Assembly (NCBI GenBank): GCA_022641965.1
Contig: JALCDX010000002.1
Coordinates: 1-64,000, forward strand
Length of the DNA: 64,000 bases
Source of the DNA: Lactobacillus sp.
Lineage (GTDB): Bacteria > Bacillota > Bacilli > Lactobacillales > Lactobacillaceae
Direction of reading: 5' to 3'
Shown: positions 47,762 through 58,651 of the stretch, piece after piece
Position numbering within the stretch: position 1 is the stretch's first letter
How the letters are laid out: each line of letters starts with the position of its first letter
The notes under the pieces: model-generated
Seen by the model: the letters and a program-made list of their open reading frames with translations, nothing else
Told to the model about the DNA's origin: nothing
The model's database searches: none
Made by a program: the position numbers and the translations under genes

Positions 47762-50161
47762 TTAATTTAAGCCGCTCCACTTCCAACTCGTAACTTCTGG
47801 CAAGTCCTTGCCGTTGTCGCGAATATAGTCGTGGTGTTTAGCTAAAATGCTGTCTAATTTGCTAATGAAGTCAGCATGCTTGTCTGCCATGCCTGGAATG
47901 CTGTTGATAGCATCCTTAGCCAGGTTGAAGCGGTCAACGTGATTCAAAACCCGCATGTCAAATGGAGTAGTGATATCGCCATTTTCTTCATAGCCATGAA
48001 CGTGAACATTGTAGTGTTTGCGCTCAAACCAAATCGATTGCATCATGTCTTTAAAGCCATGCCATGCAAAGATTACCGGTACATCGCTTGGGAACAGACG
48101 GTTGAATTCTTCTTCAGAAATAGCTGCTGAATTCTTGGCCGGAGTCATCAGCTTCATAACGTCAATGACGTTGATATAGCGCATCTTCAAAGCTGGGAAT
48201 TCCTTGTGCAGCAAATCAATCGCTGCCAAAGTTTCAATGGTTGGCTCAGTGGCAGTTGAAGCAAAGATAACGTCTGGCTTAGCGCCGTGATCATTAGAAG
48301 CCCAGTCAATGTAGCCCAAGCCGTGTTCAACCAGTTTGGCTGCTTCAGCCTTGCTGAACCATTGCGGACGAGGCTGCTTAGAAGTTACCAGCAAGTTAAT
48401 GCATTCACGTTCTTGGAAAGCCTTGTTTGAAACTGCTAACAAAGAGTTTGTGTCAGCTGGCAGATACTCATGAACTAAGTCGGCCCGGCCCTTTTCAAAC
48501 ATGTGGGTCAAGATGCCTGGGTCTTGGTGAGTATAGCCGTTATGGTCTTGCTGGAAGACAGTTGAAGTTGAAACAAAGTTGAGTGATGGGTAGTCATGAC
48601 GCCAATATTGTTCCTTAGCCTTGCGCAGCCACTTCATGTGCTGAGTCAGCATTGAATCAACTATGCGGCCAAAGGCTTCGTAAGTTGCAAAGAAGCCGTG
48701 GCGGCCAGTCAAGACGTAGCCTTCAAGCCAGCCTTCATCTTGGTGCTCGGACAACTGTGAGTCAATAATCCGGCCTGATGGAGCCAAGTTTTCGTCATTT
48801 GGTTCATGAATTGGCTCTTCCCATTGACGCTTTTGGTCACACAACAATTGGAACAAACGGTTAGATTTCGATTCATCTGGGCCAAAACCGCGGAAAGTCG
48901 TTGGGTTGAGTTCGGCAATCTTATCCAAGTACTTAGCCCATTCAGCCATGTCCTGCTTTTCAACTGATCCAGGCTTGTCAAAGTCGACCCCATAATCACG
49001 CCAGTCAGGCATGTTCAACCGCTTAGGGTTAATGCCGCCATTAGTAACTGGGTTCATCGCCATCCGGGCATCGCCCTTGACAGCTGCTTCTTCAACAATG
49101 GCTTTTGGCGAACCGTCTTCATTAAACAATTCTTCAGGCTTGTATGATTTCAGCCAGTTAACCAGCAGGTCTTTGTGGCTCATATCGCCTTGAGAAACAG
49201 GAATTGGAATCTGGTGGGCCCGGAAGGAGTTTTCAATCGGCTTGCCATCCAAGTTTTCTTTTGGACCAGTCCAGCCCTTTGGGCATTGGAAGATGATTAA
49301 TGGCCAGTGCGGCAAAGTTGCATCGTTGTTTTCACGAGCATGCTTTTGAATGGCCTTAATTTCTTCAATAACTTCGTCCATCACTTTGGCCATCTCTTGG
49401 TGAACAGTCATTGGATCTTTTTCACCATCGAAGCGGCCGCCTTTGAAGACAGATACAAAGTGTGGATCCCAGCCCATGCCGCGGAAGTAATCAGTTAATT
49501 CTTTGTCGCTCATGCGGGCCACGATTGTTGGGTTGGAAATCTTGAACCCGTTGATTTGCAAGATTGGCAAGACTGCCCCATCCTTAACCGGGTTAATAAA
49601 TTTGTTAGAGAACCAAGATGCAGCCAGTGGGCCGGTTTCAGCCTCGCCATCACCGATTTCTACTGCAGCGATGACATCAGGATTATCTAAAATTGCGCCA
49701 GTGCCATGAGACAATGAGTAGCCTAACTCGCCGCCTTCATGCAAAGAGCCTGGAGTTTCAGGCGCAGCATGCGAAGCTGTACCGCCTGGAAAACTAAATT
49801 GTTTGAACAATTTAGCCATACCCTTTTCATCTTGTGTAATTTCTGGATAGCGCTCAGTATATGACCCATCCAAGTAGGAATTGGAAACCATAACTTGGCC
49901 GCCGTGACCTGAACCTTCGATGTAGAACATATTTAAGCCATATTTTTTAATGACCCGGTTCAAGTGAACGTAGATAAAGTTTTGCGGAGCAATCGTACCC
50001 CAGTGACCAATTGGTTTTGGCTTAACGTCGCTTGCTTGCAAATCATGCTTCAGCAAAGGATTGTGCATTAAGAACAGTTGACCGACTGACAAGTAGTTGG
50101 CTGCCCGCCAGTAGGCATTCATGCTTTGTAAGTATTGTTTTGAATCATAATCAACTGACAT
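47762..50161 (-). CDS. xfp: Xylulose-5-phosphate/fructose-6-phosphate phosphoketolase
   Basis: [41 protein letters not shown], 799 aa. Confidence 0.98.
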   Translation of the reverse strand: MSVDYDSKQYLQSMNAYWRAANYLSVGQLFLMHNPLLKHDLQASDVKPKPIGHWGTIAPQNFIYVHLNRVIKKYGLNMFYIEGSGHGGQVMVSNSYLDGSYTERYPEITQDEKGMAKLFKQFSFPGGTASHAAPETPGSLHEGGELGYSLSHGTGAILDNPDVIAAVEIGDGEAETGPLAASWFSNKFINPVKDGAVLPILQINGFKISNPTIVARMSDKELTDYFRGMGWDPHFVSVFKGGRFDGEKDPMTVHQEMAKVMDEVIEEIKAIQKHARENNDATLPHWPLIIFQCPKGWTGPKENLDGKPIENSFRAHQIPIPVSQGDMSHKDLLVNWLKSYKPEELFNEDGSPKAIVEEAAVKGDARMAMNPVTNGGINPKRLNMPDWRDYGVDFDKPGSVEKQDMAEWAKYLDKIAELNPTTFRGFGPDESKSNRLFQLLCDQKRQWEEPIHEPNDENLAPSGRIIDSQLSEHQDEGWLEGYVLTGRHGFFATYEAFGRIVDSMLTQHMKWLRKAKEQYWRHDYPSLNFVSTSTVFQQDHNGYTHQDPGILTHMFEKGRADLVHEYLPADTNSLLAVSNKAFQERECINLLVTSKQPRPQWFSKAEAAKLVEHGLGYIDWASNDHGAKPDVIFASTATEPTIETLAAIDLLHKEFPALKMRYINVIDVMKLMTPAKNSAAISEEEFNRLFPSDVPVIFAWHGFKDMMQSIWFERKHYNVHVHGYEENGDITTPFDMRVLNHVDRFNLAKDAINSIPGMADKHADFISKLDSILAKHHDYIRDNGKDLPEVTSWKWSGLN

Positions 50162-50321
50162 TTAAAACACCTCGTAAAATAATCCGATTTGTTTACACTT
50201 TTTATACTACCAGATTTTTTATAAAATACAACCTTTTTAGTAATTGATACGGTCCAATTATTTATGTCTCTTTTTGCTGGCAATCATGCTAAAATAAATA
50301 CAACTAAAAGGAGGGACAAGC

Positions 50322-50513
50322 ATGCTTTCACTGCTTTTGCTGGCAGCCTTTATTTGGCTGTTTTTAAAGCTAGGCTTTAGCGTTTTGACCGTCATCGGCT
50401 GGGTCATTGCAATTGTCTTGATCTGGGCATTTGTAGCTTACCTGGTCTTGCCAATTTTAGCGATTGCCTTAATTGGCGGCAGTACTTACTGGCTGGTCCG
50501 CAGATTTATTTAA
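50322..50513 (+). CDS. Small hydrophobic protein (63 aa)
   Basis: Strong RBS aaggaggg before ATG, two predicted TM helices. Confidence 0.6.
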   Translation: MLSLLLLAAFIWLFLKLGFSVLTVIGWVIAIVLIWAFVAYLVLPILAIALIGGSTYWLVRRFI

Positions 50514-50567
50514 AAATTTTGACAGCAAAAAAGGGCATCGTAAGATCTCCTTTTTATCTTGCCTTGC

Positions 50568-51290
50568 TTAGTGCAAATCCACAAAAGTGTTGTATTTCAT
50601 ATAACGATAGTGCACGCGCATGTTGGACACCTCAAACGGCGTTCCGTCATCCAAGAAGAAAATACCGCTCATTACTCCTACTGGCTCTGTTGGTTTAAGC
50701 TGCAGCATCCGCTGGTCATCAGCAGTTGATGGAGTCACGGTGATCGTCAAATACGAACGCGTGACCGATTTCCCCCAAGCATCCTGCAAATAATTAAAGA
50801 GTGACCCTTGCAAGACTTGCGGCTTTAATTCTGGCAGAATTTTAATCGGAATAAAACCTGTTTCCAGCAAAAATGGTTTGCCGTCCAGCAAACGCAAGCG
50901 CTTAATTTGGTAAACAAAGCTGCCTTCGTCTAAAAACAAGTCTTGGCGCAAATCATCATCAGGAGTGATGACCTGGTAATCGAGCAATTTAATGCTTTGC
51001 CTTTTACCCGGGACGTGAAAACTGTCAGTAATGCCAAGATTTGAGCCTTCATATTTGAACAAAGACTGGTTTTTCAAATATAAGGGATTGATAAAGGTGC
51101 CGCTGCCCCTTTTTTTGAAAATAATGCCTTGCTCTGCCAATAGCGACAGCGCCTTTTTCAATGATGAACGGGAAACTTGGTACTGCTGAGCTAAAGTTCG
51201 CTCATCTGGCAGCTTCATGCTTGGATAGGCATTGGCCTTGATCTTGGCTTTTACATCGTGCATCACTTGGCGATAAACTAAGTCTGTCAT
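50568..51290 (-). CDS. GntR/HutC family transcriptional regulator (UTRA domain)
   Basis: LPDERTLAQQYQVSRSSLKKALSLLAEQGIIFKKRGSGTFI. Confidence 0.93.
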   Translation of the reverse strand: MTDLVYRQVMHDVKAKIKANAYPSMKLPDERTLAQQYQVSRSSLKKALSLLAEQGIIFKKRGSGTFINPLYLKNQSLFKYEGSNLGITDSFHVPGKRQSIKLLDYQVITPDDDLRQDLFLDEGSFVYQIKRLRLLDGKPFLLETGFIPIKILPELKPQVLQGSLFNYLQDAWGKSVTRSYLTITVTPSTADDQRMLQLKPTEPVGVMSGIFFLDDGTPFEVSNMRVHYRYMKYNTFVDLH

Positions 51291-51307
51291 GAAAACACTC
51301 GCTTCAA

Positions 51308-52003
51308 TTAATGCTTGCGATCTTCAATCGTGCCGTCGCTGTGAGCAATCAGCACTTCATCGCAAATATTGAGGAACAAGCCATGTTCAACGACACCTAC
51401 CAGATGATCTAAGTAATCGGCCAAGCCAGCAGGAACTGGGATTGGATCAACGTGCAAATCCAAAATATAATTGCCGTAGTGCGTAACAAAGCGCTTGCCG
51501 TCGCTTGTCAGTCTGAATTCAGGCTTCAAGCCTTGGGCCGCCAATCTGCGTTTCACTTGTTCGCAGGAAATTGGCAGGACCTCAACTGGCAGCGGAAATC
51601 CGCCCAATTGATGCACCAGTTTTGATTCATCGACGATCCAAATGCATTTTTTCGAGTTGACAGCCACATTTTTTTCTAAAGTTAGCGCCCCGCCGCCGCC
51701 TTTAATGCCATCAAAGTTGTCAGCTACCCGGTCAGCTCCATCAACGACTAAGTCAGCTTGATCGATCTCGGCTAATTCGCTCACTTGAAAGCCGTTAGCT
51801 TCTAATTGCCGCTGGCTGCGGCTGGAAGTTGTCACAATTGCTTTCAGATTGAGCGGATTTTCTTGGTTGCGTTTAGTCAGCTCATCAATAAAAAACTTAA
51901 CCGTTGAACCAGTTCCGACGCCTAAAATGCTGCCAGGTTCGACCATCGCTGCTGCTTGCCGCGCAGCTTCTTGCTTTAATTTATCTTGTTCAGCTTTTTG
52001 CAT
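51308..52003 (-). CDS. rpiA: Ribose-5-phosphate isomerase A
   Basis: ILGVGTGSTVKFFIDEL, VDGADRVADNFDGIKGGGGALTLEK. Confidence 0.96.
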   Translation of the reverse strand: MQKAEQDKLKQEAARQAAAMVEPGSILGVGTGSTVKFFIDELTKRNQENPLNLKAIVTTSSRSQRQLEANGFQVSELAEIDQADLVVDGADRVADNFDGIKGGGGALTLEKNVAVNSKKCIWIVDESKLVHQLGGFPLPVEVLPISCEQVKRRLAAQGLKPEFRLTSDGKRFVTHYGNYILDLHVDPIPVPAGLADYLDHLVGVVEHGLFLNICDEVLIAHSDGTIEDRKH

Positions 52004-52149
52004 AATTAATCGCATCCTTTTAAAACATTGAATGGGTCCAGTTAACCTTACAGGTCTATTATAGCCATAAACTGGTCCCATGAGGGAAAATGACAAAAAA
52101 ATCAGCCCAGAAATTCTGAGCTGATTTTTTAGGTTGAGGCAATCTCTGC

Positions 52150-52812
52150 TTAAAAGACATTAGCTAAGCGCGTTTGCAAGTACTTAGCCAGCCGTGACAA
52201 GCAGAAGCAAAGAATGAAGTACATCACGGCAATGATTGCGTACATCGGAATAATATAGTTTGGATCTTGACTATAAATAATCTGAGCGTGGTACAGCAAT
52301 TCCGGCAGCACGATGATTGTGGCCAGTGACGTATCCTTAACTAAGGAAACAAACTGTGACAGTAAAGCTGGAATCATCATCGTCAGGGCTTGCGGCAAAA
52401 TGATGTGGAACAAGGCTTGCGTGTAAGTCATCCCATTCGACCGGGCACCTTCCATCTGCCCTTTAGGAACAGCGGCAATCCCTGCCCGAACAATTTCTGC
52501 TAGCATTGCTGCTTCAAAGACCACCATAGCAGTAATGGCGGCAATCATTGGGTTAACCCGAATTCCCATGGCTGGCAACCCAAAGTAAGTAAAGAAGATG
52601 ATCAGCAGCAGGGGCAGGTTTCTGATGACGTCAACAATCACGCCTACGATTTTTGACAAATATTTGATTCGGACATAGCGAATTGTCCCTAAAATCAAAC
52701 CAATAATAAAACTGAGCAGGATTGAAATAACTGAGACTTCAATCGTGACCCACAGACCTTGGAGCAAGAAGCGCAGGTTCGTGGCTGAATAAGCATTAAT
52801 CCAATTTTGCAT
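52150..52812 (-). CDS. Amino acid ABC transporter permease (His/Glu/Gln type)
   Basis: LRFLLQGLWVTIEVSVISILLSFIIG, EIVRAGIAAVPKGQMEGARSNGMTYTQALFHIILPQAL. Confidence 0.95.
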   Translation of the reverse strand: MQNWINAYSATNLRFLLQGLWVTIEVSVISILLSFIIGLILGTIRYVRIKYLSKIVGVIVDVIRNLPLLLIIFFTYFGLPAMGIRVNPMIAAITAMVVFEAAMLAEIVRAGIAAVPKGQMEGARSNGMTYTQALFHIILPQALTMMIPALLSQFVSLVKDTSLATIIVLPELLYHAQIIYSQDPNYIIPMYAIIAVMYFILCFCLSRLAKYLQTRLANVF

Positions 52813-52825
52813 TTGCTAATCCTCC

Positions 52826-53464
52826 TTAAGCCAGCTTCTTTTCCAAATACTGCATGTAGTAGCTAAGCGGCAAAGTTAAAATCAAGTAGAAGATGCCGAC
52901 AATAATATAGGTTGGAATCGTCTGAAAAGTATTAGACGCGATTACGTCGCCTTGGTACATCAGATCCATGCCGGCTACAAAGGCCAGAACTGATGAGTTC
53001 TTGATCAAGTTGATGAACTGGTTGCCAAGTGGCGGAATTGTAATTTTCAGCGCCTGAGGCAGAATAACATTTTTCATTGCCTGCCAGTAAGACAAGCCAT
53101 TGGCCAAGCAGCCTTCCATTTGACCAGTCCCGACAGATTGCAAACCTGAGCGAACAGTTTCAGCGATAAAAGCTGAAGTGTACAGAGTCAAGCCAATAGT
53201 ACCAGCAGTAAATCCGTTCATTGCCGGCAAAACTTTTGGCAACACCAGATAGAAGAACATGGTTACAACCAGCAGCGGGATGTTCCGAAAGATTTCAACA
53301 TACACCTTCGCTACGCCCCGCCAAAACTTATTCGGGTTGGTTTCCAGAATTGCAAAGCCTGAGCCCAGGATAAAACTAAAGACAAGGGCAATAATACTCG
53401 ACAAGATTGTGTGCCAAAAGCCAGTTAAAAAGTCTTGCCAATTTTGCGTAAATAATTGCCACAT
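52826..53464 (-). CDS. Amino acid ABC transporter permease
   Basis: ETVRSGLQSVGTGQMEGCLANGLSYWQAMKNVILPQALK. Confidence 0.95.
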   Translation of the reverse strand: MWQLFTQNWQDFLTGFWHTILSSIIALVFSFILGSGFAILETNPNKFWRGVAKVYVEIFRNIPLLVVTMFFYLVLPKVLPAMNGFTAGTIGLTLYTSAFIAETVRSGLQSVGTGQMEGCLANGLSYWQAMKNVILPQALKITIPPLGNQFINLIKNSSVLAFVAGMDLMYQGDVIASNTFQTIPTYIIVGIFYLILTLPLSYYMQYLEKKLA

Positions 53465-54297
53465 TATTTTTCCACTTCCTTGTAATTGAATCCTGGTACG
53501 TTAGCGAACCATTTCTTCAGCAGACGGTCATAGGTACCGTTTACTTTCAGCTTAGCAAAGGCTTTGTTAATGGCATTCTTCATTTGCGTCTGGCCCTTGT
53601 CAACAGCAATCCCATAAGGCTCAGTCGTAAAACTGCCGCCAACCACGTGGTATTTCGGGTTGTTGGCAGCGATACCAGCTAAAATACCATTATCAGTACT
53701 CATGGCTACGCCCTGACCTGATTGCAAAGCTGAAAAGCATTGGCCATAGTCATCATATTCAAGCAGTTTGGCTTTTGGAGCAACTTTTTGAATATTGGCA
53801 ATCGCGGTCGTCCCTTTAACTGCCAAAACTTTGGTCCCCGGTTTATTCAAATCTTTAATTGAGCGCAGCTTGCTGGTTTTTGGAACCAGCAGCGACTGAC
53901 CAGCACCAAAGTAAGGCTTAGAGAAGTCAACTACTTTTGCCCGGTCTGGCGTAATCGTACAAGTTGCCAGTAATACATCAATGTTGCCGTTTTTCAAAAC
54001 TGGGATCTTGGTTTTGGCACTGACCTGGAATAATTCGTATTTGCCGCTTGGCCCTAAAATTTCTTTTGTTAAGGCCCGGGCCAAATCAATTTCAAACCCT
54101 TGCAAAGACCCAGTTTTAGGATCAACCAAACCAAACAGCGGCGTATCATTCCGGACACCCCAAATGATCGTATTGGTTTTCTTAACATGCTGGTAAACAT
54201 TTGATTTATTGACGGCCTTGTTGCCGCAGCCAGCCAAGCCAACTGCTACTAGCAAAAGGGATAAAATTATCCCAACTTTCTTGAAGAAGCTCTTCAT
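53464..54297 (-). CDS. Amino acid ABC transporter substrate-binding lipoprotein
   Basis: Lipobox LVAVGLAGCG; SBP_bac_3 (GFEIDLARALTKEILG). Confidence 0.95.
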   Translation of the reverse strand: MKSFFKKVGIILSLLLVAVGLAGCGNKAVNKSNVYQHVKKTNTIIWGVRNDTPLFGLVDPKTGSLQGFEIDLARALTKEILGPSGKYELFQVSAKTKIPVLKNGNIDVLLATCTITPDRAKVVDFSKPYFGAGQSLLVPKTSKLRSIKDLNKPGTKVLAVKGTTAIANIQKVAPKAKLLEYDDYGQCFSALQSGQGVAMSTDNGILAGIAANNPKYHVVGGSFTTEPYGIAVDKGQTQMKNAINKAFAKLKVNGTYDRLLKKWFANVPGFNYKEVEK

Positions 54298-54315
54298 GAT
54301 TTTGCGTCCTCTCTG

Positions 54316-55050
54316 CTAGTGCGAAATAACCTTGCTCAAGAACTGACGAGCCCGCTTGGTTTGTGGGTGATCGAAGAAGGACTTTGGATCAGAATCTTCC
54401 AAGATTTCGCCATCAGCCAAGAAGACAACTCTGGTTCCCACTTCACGAGCAAAGCCCATTTCGTGAGTTACAACAACCATCGTAATACCTTCCTGAGCAA
54501 CCAGTTTCATAACGTCCAAAACATCTTGAATCATTTCTGGGTCCAAGGCTGAAGTTGGTTCATCAAACAGGATTACTTTTGGCTTCATTGCTAAAGAACG
54601 AGCAATCGCAATTCGCTGCTGCTGACCACCAGACAGCTGGTGCGGATAGCTGTTGGCTTTTTCTACCAAATTAACTTCTTCCAGCAATCTCATTGCTTCT
54701 TTATGGTTTTCTTCTTCTGGCCGGTGCAAAACAATCCGTGGGGCCAGCATGATGTTTTCTAAGACCGTTTTATTGGCATACAAATTAAAGTGCTGGAACA
54801 CCATGCCGACATCCCGCCGCAACTCGTTGAAATTAGTAGATTTGTCGGTCATGTCTTTACCATCAACGATTAAGCTGCCATCGTTGATTCTTTCTAGGCC
54901 GTTAATAGTCCGGATTAAAGTACTTTTACCAGAACCTGATGGACCTACAATTACAACCACTTCGCCGCCGTTGACGCGAAAGTTAATGTCTTTTAATACA
55001 TGAAAGCCGCCGTAAAACTTGTCGACGTGCTTAAAATCAATGATTGCCAT
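54316..55050 (-). CDS. glnQ: Amino acid ABC transporter ATP-binding protein
   Basis: GPSGSGKSTLIRTINGLE, LSGGQQQRIAIARSLAMKPKVILFDEPTSALDPE. Confidence 0.96.
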   Translation of the reverse strand: MAIIDFKHVDKFYGGFHVLKDINFRVNGGEVVVIVGPSGSGKSTLIRTINGLERINDGSLIVDGKDMTDKSTNFNELRRDVGMVFQHFNLYANKTVLENIMLAPRIVLHRPEEENHKEAMRLLEEVNLVEKANSYPHQLSGGQQQRIAIARSLAMKPKVILFDEPTSALDPEMIQDVLDVMKLVAQEGITMVVVTHEMGFAREVGTRVVFLADGEILEDSDPKSFFDHPQTKRARQFLSKVISH

Positions 55051-55194
55051 CTGGCGCACCTCTCTTTTTTTCTTTACGCCAATCATTGTAAACCTTTTCA
55101 CATGCTTTGTACATGTCTGCACAAAAGTTTTTTATCTGGCGCGTTTTACGGTAAAATAGGACGGATAAAGAAAAAGGCAGCAAAGGAGCACATA

Positions 55195-55830
55195 ATGAAT
55201 AAGAAAAAACAGCCGATCATTATTGGCATTGCTGGGGGTTCTGGCTCTGGCAAAACTACCATTGCTCACGAAATTTACAAAAACATGCCTGAGGATCGCG
55301 TGCTGATTATGACGCAAGATTCATATTACAAAGATCATCCAGACATGACCAAAGAAGAGCGGGACAAAATCAACTTTGACCACCCTGACGCTTTTGATAT
55401 GAAGCTGCTGGTCGAGCAGCTCAAGCAGCTGCTGCAGCGGCAGGCAATCGAAATGCCAATCTATGATTTTCCTACCCACTTGCGCAGCGAGAAAACGATT
55501 CATGTCAAACCAGCTGACATTATCATCTTAGAGGGAATTTTGGTGTTATCGGATCCGGCACTGCGTGATTTAATGAGCATAAAAGTGTATGTCGACACTG
55601 ATGATGACATTCGCTTAATTCGACGGGAAGTTCGGGATATGCGCGAACGCGGCTACTCGCTGGACTATATCATTGATCAATACTTAACGACCGTTAAACC
55701 AATGTATAATCAATTTGTTGAACCTTCTAAACGCTACGCTGACATCATCGTGCCGGAAGGCGGAGAAAACAACGTTGCGATTGATATGCTGTCCACCAAG
55801 ATTCGTTCAGTCTTGCGTGAAAATGACTAG
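55195..55830 (+). CDS. udk: Uridine kinase (copy 1)
   Basis: GIAGGSGSGKTTIAHEIYK, TVKPMYNQFVEPSKRYADIIVPEGGEN; RBS aaaggag. Confidence 0.95.
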   Translation: MNKKKQPIIIGIAGGSGSGKTTIAHEIYKNMPEDRVLIMTQDSYYKDHPDMTKEERDKINFDHPDAFDMKLLVEQLKQLLQRQAIEMPIYDFPTHLRSEKTIHVKPADIIILEGILVLSDPALRDLMSIKVYVDTDDDIRLIRREVRDMRERGYSLDYIIDQYLTTVKPMYNQFVEPSKRYADIIVPEGGENNVAIDMLSTKIRSVLREND

Positions 55831-55855
55831 CACACCGGAGACAGAAAGGACACTT

Positions 55856-56509
55856 ATGGAAGCTAACAAGCAAAAAAAGAAGAAACCTTTAGTGATTGGC
55901 ATTGCCGGTGGATCAGGCTCTGGCAAAACCACCATTGCCCGTGAAATTCGCAAAAAATTGCCTGACGACCGAATTTTGGCTGTCACGCAAGATGCTTACT
56001 ATAAAGACAATGCTGGCATCCCCATGGAAGAGCGGCGCAAAATCAACTATGATCATCCTGACGCATATGATATGCCGCTAATGATTAAGCAGCTGCACCA
56101 ACTGCTTAATTGGCAGGCTGTTGACATACCTGTTTATGATTTTACGAAATTGACGCGCAGCCCTGAAACAATTCATGTTGAACCGGCTGGCATCATTCTG
56201 CTGGAAGGCATTCTGGTCCTCACTGACAAGCGCTTGCGAGACATGATGGATATTAAAGTCTTTGTCGACAATGACGATGATATTCGCTTTATTCGCCGGC
56301 TTAAGCGTGACACTGAAAAGCGGGCCCGTTCACAAGAACAAGTCATCAACCAATATCTGAAGACCGTTAAGCCGATGTACAACCAGTTTGTGGAGCCTTC
56401 TAAACGCTACGCTGATATTATCGTGCCAGAAGGCGGTCACAATCATGTGGCAATCCATATGCTAGCCAACCAAATCAGATCGATTTTGCGCAACGAAGAC
56501 CAGTTTTAG
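55856..56509 (+). CDS. Uridine kinase (tandem paralogue, copy 2)
   Basis: GIAGGSGSGKTTIAREIRK, TVKPMYNQFVEPSKRYADIIVPEGGHN; 25 nt downstream of copy 1. Confidence 0.93.
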   Translation: MEANKQKKKKPLVIGIAGGSGSGKTTIAREIRKKLPDDRILAVTQDAYYKDNAGIPMEERRKINYDHPDAYDMPLMIKQLHQLLNWQAVDIPVYDFTKLTRSPETIHVEPAGIILLEGILVLTDKRLRDMMDIKVFVDNDDDIRFIRRLKRDTEKRARSQEQVINQYLKTVKPMYNQFVEPSKRYADIIVPEGGHNHVAIHMLANQIRSILRNEDQF

Positions 56510-56529
56510 TGCGTGAAGTTTTTAGCAAT

Positions 56530-56566
56530 ACAAAAAGGATGCGCTTTTGCGCATCCTTTTTTTGTG
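56530..56566. terminator. Rho-independent terminator
   Basis: aaaaaggatgcgcttttgcgcatccttttttt. Confidence 0.85.
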
Positions 56567-56576
56567 ATCTAAATAA

Positions 56577-57245
56577 TTAGTTAAGCAAAAAATCCAATAA
56601 TTTGAACATGATCGTTCGATTTTCGGCTGGTACCCCGTATTGCAAGATTTGTTCTGCTGATTGGTGCAAAGCGTTATTTTTTTCAGCATATTGGCCATCA
56701 TTGACGACCATTTCCCGCAAGTTATCTAGTTATGGCTCAAAATGGAACTGCAGTCCAATAATCTTGTCGCCAAGCAGAAAGCCTTGATTTTTCAACAATT
56801 TGCTGGAAAATAGCAAATCAGCTCCTGCTGGCAGGTCAAACATTTGCTGATGCCAATGCAAAACAGTGGTCTCAGCTGGCAAATCAGGTATCCGCTGGCT
56901 TTGTAAATAAACCGGCGCCCAGCCGACTTCCTTATACGGGGCATCCTTCACTGTTGCACCATTAGCCATAGCAATTTGCTGTGCTCCAAAACAAGCACCA
57001 AAAATTGGCTTATTCGCTGCTTGCAATTCTTTGATCAAAACTCGTTCTTGCTTTATCCAGGGTTCATTATCATTGGGGCTCATGGGGCCGCCTAGCAGAA
57101 CCAGCAGGTCTGTTTCGGACGCTGACGGCAAATAGCCAAACGTGGATGGATGATAAACGTATAGCTCAAATTTATGCAAGTGCGCCCATGACCGAATGGC
57201 ACCCGGCCCTTCATTAGGCGTATGCTGCAAGACATTAATTCTCAT
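56577..57245 (-). pseudogene. Class I glutamine amidotransferase-like protein with in-frame TAA
   Basis: GACFGAQQIAMANGA ... IGLQFHFEP*LDNLREMVVNDGQYAEKNNALHQSAEQILQYGVPAENRTIMFKLLDFLLN*; same frame across TAA at 56730-56732. Confidence 0.8.
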
Positions 57246-57454
57246 TTCTTTTTTCCTCTTTGCACAGGCAAAATCATTGCTAAGATGGTCACCACAATCG
57301 CAGCAATAATCATCCAAGATAGTGGCCAAGACCAGCTAAAGAATTTAGTCATGCCTTGCCATCCGTAGCGGGCATCAAGGACGCCAATCGTGATGACAAT
57401 AATCATCCACCAAGCCAGGGCAATATTTTTCATTGCTTGTTTTAATTTGCTCAT
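57242..57454 (-). CDS. Small two-TM membrane protein (70 aa)
   Basis: Stop overlaps the amidotransferase start (ATGA); hydrophobic. Confidence 0.65.
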   Translation of the reverse strand: MSKLKQAMKNIALAWWMIIVITIGVLDARYGWQGMTKFFSWSWPLSWMIIAAIVVTILAMILPVQRGKKK

Positions 57455-57464
57455 TTAAAGATCC

Positions 57465-58547
57465 TTACAGTTGTGAAAAGCTGGCTAGTTTTTCGGAAGT
57501 TAAATCGCGGATGATGGCCGTCGCCAAATCCACTGATGCTTGGAAATCTTGGTAAGCTGAAAAGCAGTATGGCGAATGTTCATAGCGCACCGGAATGCCA
57601 ATGACAATCGTCGGTGCACCTTGTTCGTAGTAAATTGCTGCCCCATCTTGGCCGCCACCAGTTCTGACTGAGCGAGTATATGGAATATGTTGCTTATCTG
57701 CCAGATCGCAAGCATATTGCTGGAAACGCGGATTTGGCAAAAAAGTCGTATCCATATCACGCAGCATCGGCCCACGTTTAAGGCCGGTTTGCGACAGCCA
57801 GGCTGGCGTAAAGGTATCATCGGCTGGACAAGACTCCAGCACGAGGCAAACATCAGGTTTGACTTTACGGGCAGTGACATAAGCACCGCGCAAGCCTACT
57901 TCCTCTTGTGAAGACAAAGCTGCGACGACGTTGAAATTAGTTGTTTCACCAGCCAGATTTTCCAAAACAGCCGCCATGGCAGCTGCGCCAAAGCGATCGT
58001 CGAAATCTTTGCCAAAAAAGACGCCATTTTTATCATTATATTCACAGGTCACATCAACGAAAATTGGGCAACCAGTATCAATTTGGAAATCGTTAATGGT
58101 TTCTTCCCGGCTGGTAGAACCAACGTCAATCGACATCTCGGCAACATCAGGCACATGATCACGTTCGGCCACGGTCATAAAATGTGGCGGTTTGGTTGCC
58201 ACTACGCCAGGAATGTATTCGCCAACCTTATTGCGAATTTTGACTTTTAAAGCTGGGATATTGTACTTCACCCAACCGCCGAGGGGAACAAATTTGATCA
58301 ATCCATTTGGACGAATTGCCTGGGTAATAAAACCAACTGAATCCGAGTGAGCATCCAGCTGAATAACTGGCTGGCCAGGCTGATTTTCCTTTTTAGCAGC
58401 ATAAGCATTCAACATGCCATCAATTGTAACATTAGCAAAAGGCGCAACCTGGTTTTTGAACAGCTTGACGAATTCTTCTTCAAAGCCAGAGGTTGAATTT
58501 GCATCGCAAAAGCGTTTAATCATAGCAATTGCAGCTTGTTTGTCCAT
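57465..58547 (-). CDS. M42 family metallopeptidase (glutamyl aminopeptidase-like)
   Basis: VIQLDAHSDSVGF, GKDFDDRFGAAAMAAVLENL, VVAALSSQEEVGLRGA. Confidence 0.94.
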   Translation of the reverse strand: MDKQAAIAMIKRFCDANSTSGFEEEFVKLFKNQVAPFANVTIDGMLNAYAAKKENQPGQPVIQLDAHSDSVGFITQAIRPNGLIKFVPLGGWVKYNIPALKVKIRNKVGEYIPGVVATKPPHFMTVAERDHVPDVAEMSIDVGSTSREETINDFQIDTGCPIFVDVTCEYNDKNGVFFGKDFDDRFGAAAMAAVLENLAGETTNFNVVAALSSQEEVGLRGAYVTARKVKPDVCLVLESCPADDTFTPAWLSQTGLKRGPMLRDMDTTFLPNPRFQQYACDLADKQHIPYTRSVRTGGGQDGAAIYYEQGAPTIVIGIPVRYEHSPYCFSAYQDFQASVDLATAIIRDLTSEKLASFSQL

Positions 58548-58651
58548 AAAAATTCCTCACTTCTTCTGCTTTCTTAATAGAATTTTTCCTAATCATGTTT
58601 TATCATGAAAAGTTGATTAAATTCAATCCTTGACAGACAGAAGGTCAACAT

